Assembly (NCBI RefSeq): GCF_018130145.1 | Contig: NZ_JAFCMB010000013.1 | Span: forward strand, 1 to 64,000 | Reading direction: 5' to 3' | DNA from: Bradyrhizobium sp. AUGA SZCCT0176 | Lineage (GTDB): Bacteria > Pseudomonadota > Alphaproteobacteria > Rhizobiales > Xanthobacteraceae | Length of the DNA stretch: 64,000 nucleotides | In this document: in pieces, positions 25,473-33,426 of the stretch | How positions within the stretch are numbered: the stretch's first letter is position 1 | Layout of the letters: each line of letters begins with the position of its first letter | The notes under the pieces: generated by a model | The model's database searches: none | What the model was told of the DNA's origin: nothing | The model's input: only the letters and a program-made list of their open reading frames with translations | Program-made: the position numbers and the translations under genes

Positions 25473-28159
25473 GTACGATGACGATCAACGGCCGTGTCGC
25501 ACCCCTGCCCGACGACGTCGACGCCATGCTGATCGATGTGGTTAGAAGCGATCTCGATCTCACCGGCACCAAGCTCGTCTGCGGCGCCGGCGTTTGCGGC
25601 GCCTGCACCGTGCTGGTGGATGGCGCGCCGGTGGCGAGTTGCCTGATGCCGGCCCGCGCCGCCGCCGGCAAGACAGTCACCACGGTCGAGGGCATCGGCG
25701 CCGAAAAGCTGCACGCGGTGCAGAAGGCGTTCATGGTGCACGACGCGCTGCAATGCGGGTTCTGCACGCCGGGCTTCATCGTCGAGGCCGCGGCGTTTCA
25801 CGACCACTGGCGCGCAACACGAGGAACGGCAACACCTTCGCGCGACGAAATCGGCGCGGCGCTGTCGGGGCATCTGTGCCGCTGCGGCGCCTATGACGGC
25901 ATCTTCAGCGCGGTGGCCGCGGCCTGCAGCGGCCAGTTCGACGGCGGCGACATCGTCTCGCCGCGCGTCGAGGCGCGCGACAAGGTGACGGGTGCGGCGA
26001 AATACACCGTCGACATCCGTCATGAAGGCCAGCTCGAAGGCGTCATCCTGCGCTCAGAGATCGCGCATGGCAAAATCGCAGAGCTCGACCTCGCGCCCGC
26101 GCTGGCGCTGCCGGGTGTCGGCGCCGCGATCTCGCTGCTCGCTGAAGACCGTATCGTCCGCTTTGTCGGCCAGCCCATCGCCGCCGTCGCGGCCAGGGAT
26201 CGCAAGACCGCACTGGCAGCGATTGCCGCGATCAAAATATCCAGCGAAAAGCTGCCCTCGGTGATCGGGCTCGATGAAGCCCGCAAGCCCAATGCGCCTG
26301 TGGTGTTCGAAAAGGCCGACCGCAAGAAAGCCGGCAACGTCTCCGAAGGCGCCGGTGCGCCGGCGCCGTGGAAGGCGAACATCCGCGGACCGTCAGCTGC
26401 GTTCTCGCTCAAGCCGAAGCAAGTCCGAAGCTGGGTCGAACGCGCGCGGCAGGAGAAAAATCCGTTGCTGGTCGAAGGCGTGTTCCGGACCGGCACGCAA
26501 TCGCATACCTGTCTGGAGCCGCACGCCACAGTCGCGCATTTCGAAGGCGACCGGCTCACGGTGCACGCCTCGACGCAGAGCGTGTTCCATTTGATGGAGC
26601 TGATCGCCAAGCGTTACAAGCTCGACCACGACAAGGTCCGCGTCATCGCCGATCACGTCGGCGGCGGCTTTGGCTCGAAGGCCAGCCTCGGCGCGGAGAC
26701 GACGATCGCGATCGATCTGGCGCGCGCCGCCAACGCGCCGGTCCGCGTCGCCTTCGATCGCCACGAAGAGCTTTCGGTGACCGGCTATCGGCCGGCGTCG
26801 GAGGTCAAGCTCGCGCTGCTGCCGTCCGAGCAAGGCGGCCTGAAAGCGCTGTCGCTCACGGCCTACGCCGACACTGGCGCCGCGATCAATTCCACCATCG
26901 CCACCCTGGCACGGCTGATCTATCCGGCTGATGGCAAGGAGCTCGCCGATTTCGACGTCATCAGCAATTTGCCGCCGGGGGCGGCGTTTCGCGGCCCCGG
27001 CGGACCGCCGATGGCGTTCGCGGTGGAGCAGGCGATCGACGAAGCCGCGCTGCGGATGAAGGTCGATCCAATCGAGCTGCGCAAACGCTGGGATACCGAT
27101 CCCAACCGACTGCGGCTTTATGAATGGGCGCAAGGGCTCGACGTCTGGCGCAACCGGAAGTCACCGGCCGAGCAAACCGGCCGCTATCGCCGCGGCGTCG
27201 GCGTCGCCACCGGATACTGGCTTTATCTCTGGCAGCCCGGCTCGAAGGTCGAAGTATCGGTCAAGGGCGGCCGCCTGATCGCGAGTACGGCGATCCAGGA
27301 TATCGGGACCGGCAGCCGCACCGTGATCGCCAATACGGTGGCGCGCGAATTCGGCCTCGAACCGCATGAGGTCGAGGTTCACATCGGCGATTCCAAGCTG
27401 CCGGTAGGCCCGGGCTCGGGCGGCAGCCGCACCACGGCCTCGGTGGTGCCGCCGACATTGCTCGCGATTCAAAAGCTCAAGGCCGCGATCGAGAAAAATG
27501 CAAAACGAAAGCCGGCGCCGGGCTCCAATGCGCCGTGGCGCGAATTGCTGGCGGCGTCGCCCGACCTCACCGCGTCAGGCGTGCGGCCGGAGGACAGCAG
27601 GCAGATGGCGCCGGGCGTTGAGTCGCCCCTGAAGCAGGTGGGGATTCTGGGCTGGATCTTCGGCAAGATGATGCGCTGGATGTCCAACATGGTGATCGGC
27701 GCCGGCGTACCGAGTTCGGTGCAGGTGATCGAGGTCGAAGTCGATACCTGGCTCGGCCATGTCCGCGTCCTCAACGTCCACACCGGCATCGCGGTCGGCA
27801 AGATCGCAGCACCCGCGCTGGCGCGAAGCCAGGCGGCGGGCTCGGTCATTCAAGGCATTGGCTACGCGCTTTACGAAGCGCGCGAGATCGACGGGCGAAC
27901 CGGCGATACGCTGAGTGGCGGGCTGGAGGATTACCGGATTCCCGGGATAGCCGACACGCCCGTGATCGACGTGCATTTCGACGAAGCCGGTTTCGATCAC
28001 GTGCTCGGCGGTAGCGTCGGCATCGGCGAGGTCGCCACCGTGCCGACGTCACCTGCGGTCGCCAACGCGATCTACAACGCCACCGGCATCCGGCCGATGG
28101 AGTTGCCGATCCGGCCTGATCGCCTGATATCAGCCCTGAAAGGGAGGGCCGCCGCATGA
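25469..28159 (+). CDS. Aldehyde/xanthine-dehydrogenase-type protein: fused 2Fe-2S and Mo subunits
   Basis: 896 aa. Residues 1-155 form the iron-sulfur subunit: plant-type cluster C38, C43, C46, C58, and second cluster C96-x2-C99 with C137-x-C139. From about 165 the molybdenum-cofactor subunit begins (RVEARDKVTGAAKYTVDI), with VGGGFGSKASLGAET, GAAFRGPGGPPM and the catalytic Glu at about 854 in GIGEV. In PaoABC-like enzymes these are separate proteins (PaoA, PaoC); here they are fused, with the FAD subunit downstream. It oxidises an aldehyde or N-heterocycle using water as oxygen source. No Tat signal is seen on this chain, so it is probably cytoplasmic. Confidence 0.9.
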   Translation: MSTMTINGRVAPLPDDVDAMLIDVVRSDLDLTGTKLVCGAGVCGACTVLVDGAPVASCLMPARAAAGKTVTTVEGIGAEKLHAVQKAFMVHDALQCGFCTPGFIVEAAAFHDHWRATRGTATPSRDEIGAALSGHLCRCGAYDGIFSAVAAACSGQFDGGDIVSPRVEARDKVTGAAKYTVDIRHEGQLEGVILRSEIAHGKIAELDLAPALALPGVGAAISLLAEDRIVRFVGQPIAAVAARDRKTALAAIAAIKISSEKLPSVIGLDEARKPNAPVVFEKADRKKAGNVSEGAGAPAPWKANIRGPSAAFSLKPKQVRSWVERARQEKNPLLVEGVFRTGTQSHTCLEPHATVAHFEGDRLTVHASTQSVFHLMELIAKRYKLDHDKVRVIADHVGGGFGSKASLGAETTIAIDLARAANAPVRVAFDRHEELSVTGYRPASEVKLALLPSEQGGLKALSLTAYADTGAAINSTIATLARLIYPADGKELADFDVISNLPPGAAFRGPGGPPMAFAVEQAIDEAALRMKVDPIELRKRWDTDPNRLRLYEWAQGLDVWRNRKSPAEQTGRYRRGVGVATGYWLYLWQPGSKVEVSVKGGRLIASTAIQDIGTGSRTVIANTVAREFGLEPHEVEVHIGDSKLPVGPGSGGSRTTASVVPPTLLAIQKLKAAIEKNAKRKPAPGSNAPWRELLAASPDLTASGVRPEDSRQMAPGVESPLKQVGILGWIFGKMMRWMSNMVIGAGVPSSVQVIEVEVDTWLGHVRVLNVHTGIAVGKIAAPALARSQAAGSVIQGIGYALYEAREIDGRTGDTLSGGLEDYRIPGIADTPVIDVHFDEAGFDHVLGGSVGIGEVATVPTSPAVANAIYNATGIRPMELPIRPDRLISALKGRAAA

Positions 28160-29064
28160 CATCAGCCATGACGACCGAATTCCGCGCCGCCGGCACCGAC
28201 CTTTCCGAACGCCGCCGCAGCGGCGTCTCGAAGGGCCCGCTGATGGATATCGTGCCCGCGTCTGACATCTCGGGCATGAACTGGGGCGCCGACGGCACGC
28301 TGCGCATCGGCGCCTACACGACAATCGCTGCAATCGCCGCCGATCGAAGCATCGCCGCCGCCTATCCCGGCATTGCGGCGTCAGCGCTCGGCCTGGCAAC
28401 ACCGCAGATCCGTCATCTCGCCACGCTCGGCGGCAACATCGCGCAGCGTTCACGCTGCTGGTATTTTCGAAATCCGCATATCGCCTGCCTGAAGAAGGGC
28501 GGCACCGATTGTCCCGCCCGCAACGGCAATCACCTCTATCATGTCGCCTTCGATCTCGGCCCCTGCGTCGCACCGCATCCTTCCACGATGGCGGCCACAC
28601 TGCTCGCTTATGACGCGACCATCATCACCTACACGCGAAGCGGCCTGTCGATCCCGGACGTGCTCGGCGACGGCTCCAACGGCACCGTCGACAACTTGCT
28701 GCAGCCGGGCGAGATGATCCGGGGCATTGAACTGCCCAAGCCCTTGGAAGGCGAGCGCGCGTTCTACAAGCGCGCGATCAGCCGCTCCTATGCGGAATGG
28801 CCGCTGGTCGAAGTCTGCGCCCGCGCGGTCATCAAGGACGGCGCGTTCCAGTTCATCCGCCTCACCGCCGGCGGCATCGCGCCGGTGCCGCTGCGGCTAA
28901 AGGCGGCGGAAGGCGCCGTGCAAGGCAAGGCGGCCAATGCGTTGAACATTGAAGTGGCCGCCAAGCTTGCGATGTCAGGCGCAAAGCCGTTGCCGATGAC
29001 GGGCTACAAGCTCGATCTGCTGGAAGGCGTGGTGCGCGATGTGCTGGAGAAGTTGGGCGCGTAA
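28156..29064 (+). CDS. FAD-binding subunit of the Mo hydroxylase (PaoB/YagS-like)
   Basis: 302 aa. The region TPQIRHLATLGGNIAQRSRC matches the FAD-binding subunits of this family. Four Cys (C101, C111, C119, C137) sit where PaoB carries an extra 4Fe-4S cluster, unlike ordinary xanthine dehydrogenase medium subunits. The N-terminus is short and diverged: the usual AGGTxLLxLMK loop appears as AAGTDLSERRRSG. The start overlaps the stop of the fused subunit by 4 bases. Together they form a two-gene, three-function enzyme. Confidence 0.88.
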   Translation: MTSAMTTEFRAAGTDLSERRRSGVSKGPLMDIVPASDISGMNWGADGTLRIGAYTTIAAIAADRSIAAAYPGIAASALGLATPQIRHLATLGGNIAQRSRCWYFRNPHIACLKKGGTDCPARNGNHLYHVAFDLGPCVAPHPSTMAATLLAYDATIITYTRSGLSIPDVLGDGSNGTVDNLLQPGEMIRGIELPKPLEGERAFYKRAISRSYAEWPLVEVCARAVIKDGAFQFIRLTAGGIAPVPLRLKAAEGAVQGKAANALNIEVAAKLAMSGAKPLPMTGYKLDLLEGVVRDVLEKLGA

Positions 29065-29089
29065 GCAGGCTGAGCCTTCAACAAACGGT

Positions 29090-29209
29090 GTCATACCCGC
29101 GCATGCGGGTATCCAGTACGCCGCGGCCATTCGGTTCTATCGCTGACGTCTCTGGAATACTGGATCGCCCGCTCCAGTGCGCAATTGCGCACAAGGCGGG
29201 CGATGACAG
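29090..29209. repeat. Palindromic intergenic repeat (GTCATACCCGCGCATGCGGG type)
   Basis: Starts with GTCATACCCGC and ends GCGGGCGATGACA, with ATCCAGTACGCC and TGGATCGCCCGC inside. It lies between convergent genes. Confidence 0.6.
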
Positions 29210-29214
29210 TGGGC

Positions 29215-30432
29215 CTAATGGCCGTCGAATTCGTCTTCCTCGTTGACCTTGCTTGAGTGCCGGTGCGCCCTCCTGCCGCCGAGTGAACCCGTCACGTAGG
29301 GCTCGCGCGACGAAGCGTAGGGATTGCGGCCGCCGGCCCTACCCGCGACCTGATCGCCGGACACCGCAGCCGGCTGGCAGATCACCCGCCCGCTGGAGCG
29401 GCGCATCAGATCGACATGGATGTGGTCCTCGTGATGACGGTTGGAGCCCGGCGCCAGCACGGTGTTGAACTGCTGGCAGGCGCTCGCCTGCACGTCGCGC
29501 AGAAAGCCCTGCTCTTCCGGCATGCCGCGCCAGCCGCCCTTCACCGTCACGCGCCTGCCATCGGCCAGCGTAAAGGAGGCGATATCGAGCGCGTTGCCAA
29601 AAGCGTGTTCGGAAATATGCGAATTCGGATTGCCGTTCATGCCGCGGCAGGAATAGGCGGAGATCTGCCTGATCTCGACCACGCGCACGCCGAACCAGCG
29701 CTGAGCGGCCGGCTGCACCGAATCGGCGAGCCAGCGGTCGAGCACCGAGACGATCGGACAGGCCAGCGTCGCGGTCGGTTTGATCGCGACTGGCCCCACC
29801 GTGTTGACGGGATCGCCCAGCGTCGGTCCGAGCCGCGGCGGCGCGGCGGCTGGCGCCTGCGAATAGGGTGCCGGCGAATAATTCGGGGATGACGGGTAGC
29901 GGTCGCGCGGCGGATAGGAAGGCGCGGCCATATAAGAGCCGCCGCCGCGCGGGTCGCGCGATTGCGGCGCGCCTTCGGCCGGCAGATCGATTTCGTCGTC
30001 CTGCTGGGCCACGCCCGGCGCGGTCAGCGAGACCGGCCCGTTGGACGGCGCGCCATAGCTCGGCTGGCGCAGTGCCGTATCGGAATAGGTCTGCGACGGT
30101 GCGGCGGCAGGCGCCGGCCGGACCGGCCAGCGCGGCTGGTTGCCGATAGCGCGGGGCGGCCGCAACTCGTCGGCAAAACCGAAACTCGGGCTGCCCTCGC
30201 CGAGGGCTGCGACTTTCAGCGGAAATTGCGCGCCACAGGCGCCGGGACCGGAAATCGGGTCAATCCGGACCAGTTCGGGGGTCTCCTTGACCGCACCGGA
30301 CTTCAGGCATGCGACCTCGGCCTCGGCCCGCCACGGTTCACGCTCGGCGGACTGAAACAGTCCGCGGCCGCAACCCGCCAAGGAGACAAGGACGAAGGAG
30401 CCGACGAGATACAAACGAACTCCGCGCGTCAT
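29215..30432 (-). CDS. Extensin-like C-terminal domain lipoprotein
   Basis: 405 aa. N-terminal lipoprotein signal with lipobox LAGC (C21). A long Pro/Ala/Ser-rich linker (about 70-200) is followed by an Extensin-like_C domain related to M15-type peptidases: CPIVSVLDRWLADSVQPAA, SHISEHAFGNALDIASF and HHEDHIHVDL. The His/Asp pattern (SH...H...D and HxDxxH-like) could bind zinc and cut peptide cross-links, but activity is not established for the family. Probably anchored in the envelope. Confidence 0.85.
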   Translation of the reverse strand: MTRGVRLYLVGSFVLVSLAGCGRGLFQSAEREPWRAEAEVACLKSGAVKETPELVRIDPISGPGACGAQFPLKVAALGEGSPSFGFADELRPPRAIGNQPRWPVRPAPAAAPSQTYSDTALRQPSYGAPSNGPVSLTAPGVAQQDDEIDLPAEGAPQSRDPRGGGSYMAAPSYPPRDRYPSSPNYSPAPYSQAPAAAPPRLGPTLGDPVNTVGPVAIKPTATLACPIVSVLDRWLADSVQPAAQRWFGVRVVEIRQISAYSCRGMNGNPNSHISEHAFGNALDIASFTLADGRRVTVKGGWRGMPEEQGFLRDVQASACQQFNTVLAPGSNRHHEDHIHVDLMRRSSGRVICQPAAVSGDQVAGRAGGRNPYASSREPYVTGSLGGRRAHRHSSKVNEEDEFDGH

Positions 30433-30625
30433 CCGCGCACGTTCGGCGAATTTATTTAAGAAGTCTTCAACACGTTGATTTCATGAATCATTTACTATGC
30501 TTGCTGGAACCACCGGCTGTGGACAGGGCCGGGATGGACAGCAACGCTGACTTGTTTGGGCCGGGAACGCTTTGTTAGCCTGAAGCGTTATGAGCGGGCA
30601 CGACGTGAACCAAGGGAGTATTCCC

Positions 30626-30709
30626 ATGACCATGGTCAGCAGACTGAGCGTTGTAACCGCGTATCTCGCATTCGCCTTCGTCGGCGCCATTGTGATCGGC
30701 GTGTTCTAG
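30626..30709 (+). CDS. Very small membrane protein, 27 residues
   Basis: Begins MTMVSRLSVVTAY and ends in a single hydrophobic helix (LAFAFVGAIVIGVF). AAGGGAG lies eight bases before the ATG and a strong terminator follows 35 bases after the stop, so it is a compact transcription unit. An in-frame ATG at 30590 would give 39 residues but lacks a ribosome site. I do not know the function; single-helix proteins of this size often modulate transporters or stress responses. Confidence 0.6.
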   Translation: MTMVSRLSVVTAYLAFAFVGAIVIGVF

Positions 30710-30743
30710 GCTTCCGCTTCTTGAAGCCAATCGAAAACTGTTC

Positions 30744-30772
30744 GCCCGGTGGTCGCTCCACCGGGCATTTTC
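30744..30772 (+). terminator. Rho-independent terminator after the 27-residue ORF
   Basis: GCCCGGTGG-TCGCT-CCACCGGGC followed by ATTTTC. Confidence 0.8.
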
Positions 30773-30783
30773 ATGCGTGATGA

Positions 30784-31686
30784 CTACGACCGCGGCTCCA
30801 CAAAAGTCTGCCGCGACGACATCAGGCTTTCGTTCCCTGTCGTAATCCGGCGCCAGTTGTTGCCCGAGCAGTAGAAGCGGCCGAGCGCGCAGGCTTCGAC
30901 GCGCAGCGTGTTCTGGCCTTTCATATCCATGGTGCCGTAATAGGTGTCGCCGCTGGCCTGGCTGTAGACGCTGCCGGTCCACTGCTTCTCGCTCTTCGGC
31001 TTCATGTTGATCAGGACGGCCTCGCCCTTGTCGTTGGAGGACGAATTGAGCACGTAGCCGCACAGCGCGTTGCCGCATTTGGCGATACGAACCGATCCCT
31101 TGCCTTCGGTCTGCCAGTCTCCAACAGGCGTGTCGGCATCGTCGGCGAAATCACTCGAGACACGCGAAATCTGCGGCACGGCCACCGGCGCCGGGCGCAC
31201 CGGCTCGGCCGGCTTCGCAACCGGTGGTGCAGGCGGTGGCTGCGGCGGTGGCGCGGGCGGAACAGCGAGTGTTGCCGGCGGAGCGGGCGACTGCGGCGCA
31301 GGCACAATTTGCGTCGCGGCGGCGGCCGGCCTGTACACGGCCGGCGGCGGAGCGGCAACGGATTGAACCGGGGGCGGAGCTACCGCCGGTGCGGTTGGTA
31401 ATGTCCTCGTTGACTCGCTGATCCTGCGATCATCGCGATAGCGATCATCGTCGTTGTAACGATCACGGTCGTCATAACGACCTCGGTCGTCATAGCGATC
31501 ACGGTCATAACGACTTCGGTTACGCGAGGTGCCCGAAATCGAAACCGAGGCGCAGGAGGTCGAACGGCAATATCTGGACGCGTCGATCTGGATGCGATGG
31601 CCACCGACCACGAATGAAATCGAGTCACCCGCATACGCGGACGGACTGAGCAGCATCAGCGCGGCGAGAAAACAAAGGCGGTTCAT
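30784..31686 (-). CDS. Secreted DUF2147-domain protein (paralogue 1)
   Basis: 300 aa from MNRLCFLAALMLL, a signal peptide. A conserved N-terminal block (ISFVVGGHRIQIDASRYCRS) is followed by a stretch of repeated Arg/Tyr/Asp (DRDRYDDRGRYDD) and a Pro/Ala-rich linker. The C-terminal DUF2147 domain (TPVGDWQTEGKGSVRIAKCG ... GYVL ... INMKPKSEKQWTGSVY ... SGNNWRRI) closes it. The start at 31686 is chosen for the signal peptide; the frame goes nine codons further. Divergent from a paralogue with the same three-part layout. Confidence 0.82.
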   Translation of the reverse strand: MNRLCFLAALMLLSPSAYAGDSISFVVGGHRIQIDASRYCRSTSCASVSISGTSRNRSRYDRDRYDDRGRYDDRDRYNDDDRYRDDRRISESTRTLPTAPAVAPPPVQSVAAPPPAVYRPAAAATQIVPAPQSPAPPATLAVPPAPPPQPPPAPPVAKPAEPVRPAPVAVPQISRVSSDFADDADTPVGDWQTEGKGSVRIAKCGNALCGYVLNSSSNDKGEAVLINMKPKSEKQWTGSVYSQASGDTYYGTMDMKGQNTLRVEACALGRFYCSGNNWRRITTGNESLMSSRQTFVEPRS

Positions 31687-31739
31687 CGGACCCTCCCCGG
31701 GTTGAGCGCACAAGCTAGGCCGCGGCCGGTTCCCCTGGA

Positions 31740-31780
31740 TGTGATTTGAGTCACCTGGGTTCCCCGTGACCTACGTCACA
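31740..31780. promoter_or_regulatory. Twin CRP/FNR-like palindromes in a divergent promoter region
   Basis: TGTGATTTGAGTCACC (31740-31755) and CGTGACCTACGTCACA (31765-31780). Each matches TGTGA-N6-TCACA at nine of ten bases, and their centres are 25 bases apart. They lie between the two divergent DUF2147 genes and could control both. The binding protein is inferred from motif shape only. Confidence 0.55.
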
Positions 31781-31854
31781 GAAGGCGAACCCGGCCGGGC
31801 ATAGGGTCTGCGCAAGTTCATCGCCAACCAATTCAAGCCGCCCAGGAGGCTCTC

Positions 31855-32682
31855 ATGAAGAAGCTCTACATCCTCGCAGCCCTGCTGTTGGCCACCACCT
31901 CGGCCCATGCCGGAGGCATCTCGTTCCAGATCGAAGGCCAGCGCGTCCGCATCGAAGCGCCGCGCGGTTGTGCCTCGCTGTCCTGCATCAACATCACGGC
32001 GCCCGGCTTCAAGGGCCTCAAGTCCAACCGCTACGACGACGATGACGATGTCGCGCCGGCGCCGGCACGACCTGAATACAGCGACTCCAAGCGCTACAAT
32101 GATGATTACGCGCCGGCGGCCGGGAAGCCCCGTTACAACGGCTACCAGCCCAAGCGCTACAACGACGATGACTACGCGGCAGCGCCTCCAAGGCAGGACC
32201 GCCCTCCGGCCCCGGCTCCTGACCAGGCGGCGGCCCCTGCCCCTGCCCCTGCCCCGGCTCCGACCACCTACGCCGCCGCGCCTCCGCAAACCGACGTCGC
32301 ACCACCGGCACCCGCGCCGGCTGCCGAGCCGGCTCCAGCCAGGTACTCAGCGCCTGCTCCGGCTCCGGCTCCGGTTGACGCTGGCCCCGCGTCCGATCCG
32401 AACTCGCCGATCGGCGTCTGGGCCACCGAAGAGAACAAGGGCAATGTCCGCATCGAGCAGTGCGGCGACAATCTCTGCGGCTATGCCGTCAAGACCGGCG
32501 AAAAGATCCTGATCAACATGAAACCGCAGGGCTCGAAGTGGGCCGGCCGGATCAACGATCCCGACAGCGGCCGCAAGTACGACTCGACGATGTCGATGAA
32601 GAGCAACGGCTCCCTCCGCGTTCAGGGCTGCGCCTTCGGCGGCATGTTCTGCGGCGGCCAGACCTGGAAGCGCGTGAGCTGA
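31855..32682 (+). CDS. Secreted DUF2147-domain protein (paralogue 2)
   Basis: 275 aa. Signal peptide MKKLYILAALLLATTSAHA. Block ISFQIEGQRVRIEAPRGCAS parallels the first paralogue, then a KRYNDD/RYDDDDD acidic-Tyr repeat zone, a long Pro/Ala linker (APAPAPAPAP) and the DUF2147 domain (SPIGVWATEENKGNVRIEQC ... CGYAVKTGEKILINMKPQG ... GGQTWKRVS). The ribosome site AGGAGGCTCTC is strong. DUF2147 proteins are periplasmic; no activity is known. The linker suggests the ends span part of the periplasm. Confidence 0.83.
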   Translation: MKKLYILAALLLATTSAHAGGISFQIEGQRVRIEAPRGCASLSCINITAPGFKGLKSNRYDDDDDVAPAPARPEYSDSKRYNDDYAPAAGKPRYNGYQPKRYNDDDYAAAPPRQDRPPAPAPDQAAAPAPAPAPAPTTYAAAPPQTDVAPPAPAPAAEPAPARYSAPAPAPAPVDAGPASDPNSPIGVWATEENKGNVRIEQCGDNLCGYAVKTGEKILINMKPQGSKWAGRINDPDSGRKYDSTMSMKSNGSLRVQGCAFGGMFCGGQTWKRVS

Positions 32683-32715
32683 TATTTCTTCGAGCTGGAC
32701 GTGAAAGGGCCTCGT

Positions 32716-32742
32716 GACACGTCACGGGGCCCTTTTCGCGTT
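32716..32742 (+). terminator. Hairpin downstream of DUF2147 paralogue 2
   Basis: GTGAC-ACGTCAC within a larger AAAGGGCC...GGGGCCCTTTT stem at about 32703-32736, followed by T-rich sequence; a likely terminator. Confidence 0.6.
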
Positions 32743-32779
32743 TCCATTCGTTAACGACTCCTTACTCGCGATAGACGAC

Positions 32780-32812
32780 GAAACAATTCTCCGCGCGACG
32801 AAACCGTTTTGG
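32780..32812 (+). promoter_or_regulatory. Upstream element shared with the L,D-transpeptidase gene
   Basis: Starts GAAACAATTC and ends CGACGAAACC followed by GTTTTGG. The same element, with few changes, lies at 42876-42909, at a similar distance (147 versus 134 bases) before its gene. See the corresponding finding. Confidence 0.5.
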
Positions 32813-32926
32813 TCCCGCGACGAAGAAATCCCGAAACCAAGCCCGCGTAGTTCTCTTGCCCAACGAGGCGCCACCCGGCGCGCAACTCGGGCGCACCACT
32901 CACCAAACCTGCAAGAGGGACACACC

Positions 32927-33247
32927 ATGGCTTTCGCACGCTCCACCATCCGTAACTGCCAATTGCTGATCGCGGCCACGCTTGCGTTCGGAATGCTGAC
33001 GACCGTTTCGCAGGCCCATACGCAAGAGCAGGAGCAGATGTGCGCCGGCGACGCGATGCGGCTGTGCGGAGCGGAAATTCCCGATGTTGATCGCGTCACC
33101 GCCTGCATGATCCGGCAGCGCGCGTCGCTGAGCGACGGTTGCAAGGCCGTGTTCCGTTACGAGCCCCCGGCCGCGACACCCGTCAGCTACGCGCCGTCGG
33201 CCAAGCCGTCGAAGCCGCTGAACCTGACCCCGCACAAGCGCGGCTGA
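32927..33247 (+). CDS. Small secreted Cys-containing protein
   Basis: 106 aa. Signal peptide up to about SQAHT. Four Cys follow in the pattern MCAGDAMRLCGAEIPDVDRV-x3-C-x12-C, which resembles Cys-rich (GLG1-type) repeats found in bacterial periplasmic proteins. The tail is Pro/Lys-rich and basic. AAGAGGGA lies seven bases before the ATG. The open frame runs 71 codons further upstream, but that part overlaps the upstream element and lacks a signal peptide. Function unknown. Confidence 0.72.
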   Translation: MAFARSTIRNCQLLIAATLAFGMLTTVSQAHTQEQEQMCAGDAMRLCGAEIPDVDRVTACMIRQRASLSDGCKAVFRYEPPAATPVSYAPSAKPSKPLNLTPHKRG

Positions 33248-33270
33248 TCAACACTCTATGTAAGATAAGA

Positions 33271-33305
33271 AAGCGCCATGCCCGGGGATGCCGGACGTGG
33301 CGCTT
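33271..33305 (+). terminator. Hairpin after the Cys-containing protein gene
   Basis: AAGCGCCA and TGGCGCTT pair around a GC-rich loop, followed by GTCCGTTTTG. Confidence 0.65.
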
Positions 33306-33426
33306 GTCCGTTTTGCCTGACCATGACAACAAGGCGGAAACGTTCATCCCGCATTCAGCCCGGCAGCGCTGAAATCGCGGCGCCGCTCCTCGCCCTCGTC
33401 TCTCCCTGTTCCCGGAACTCCCCTTG

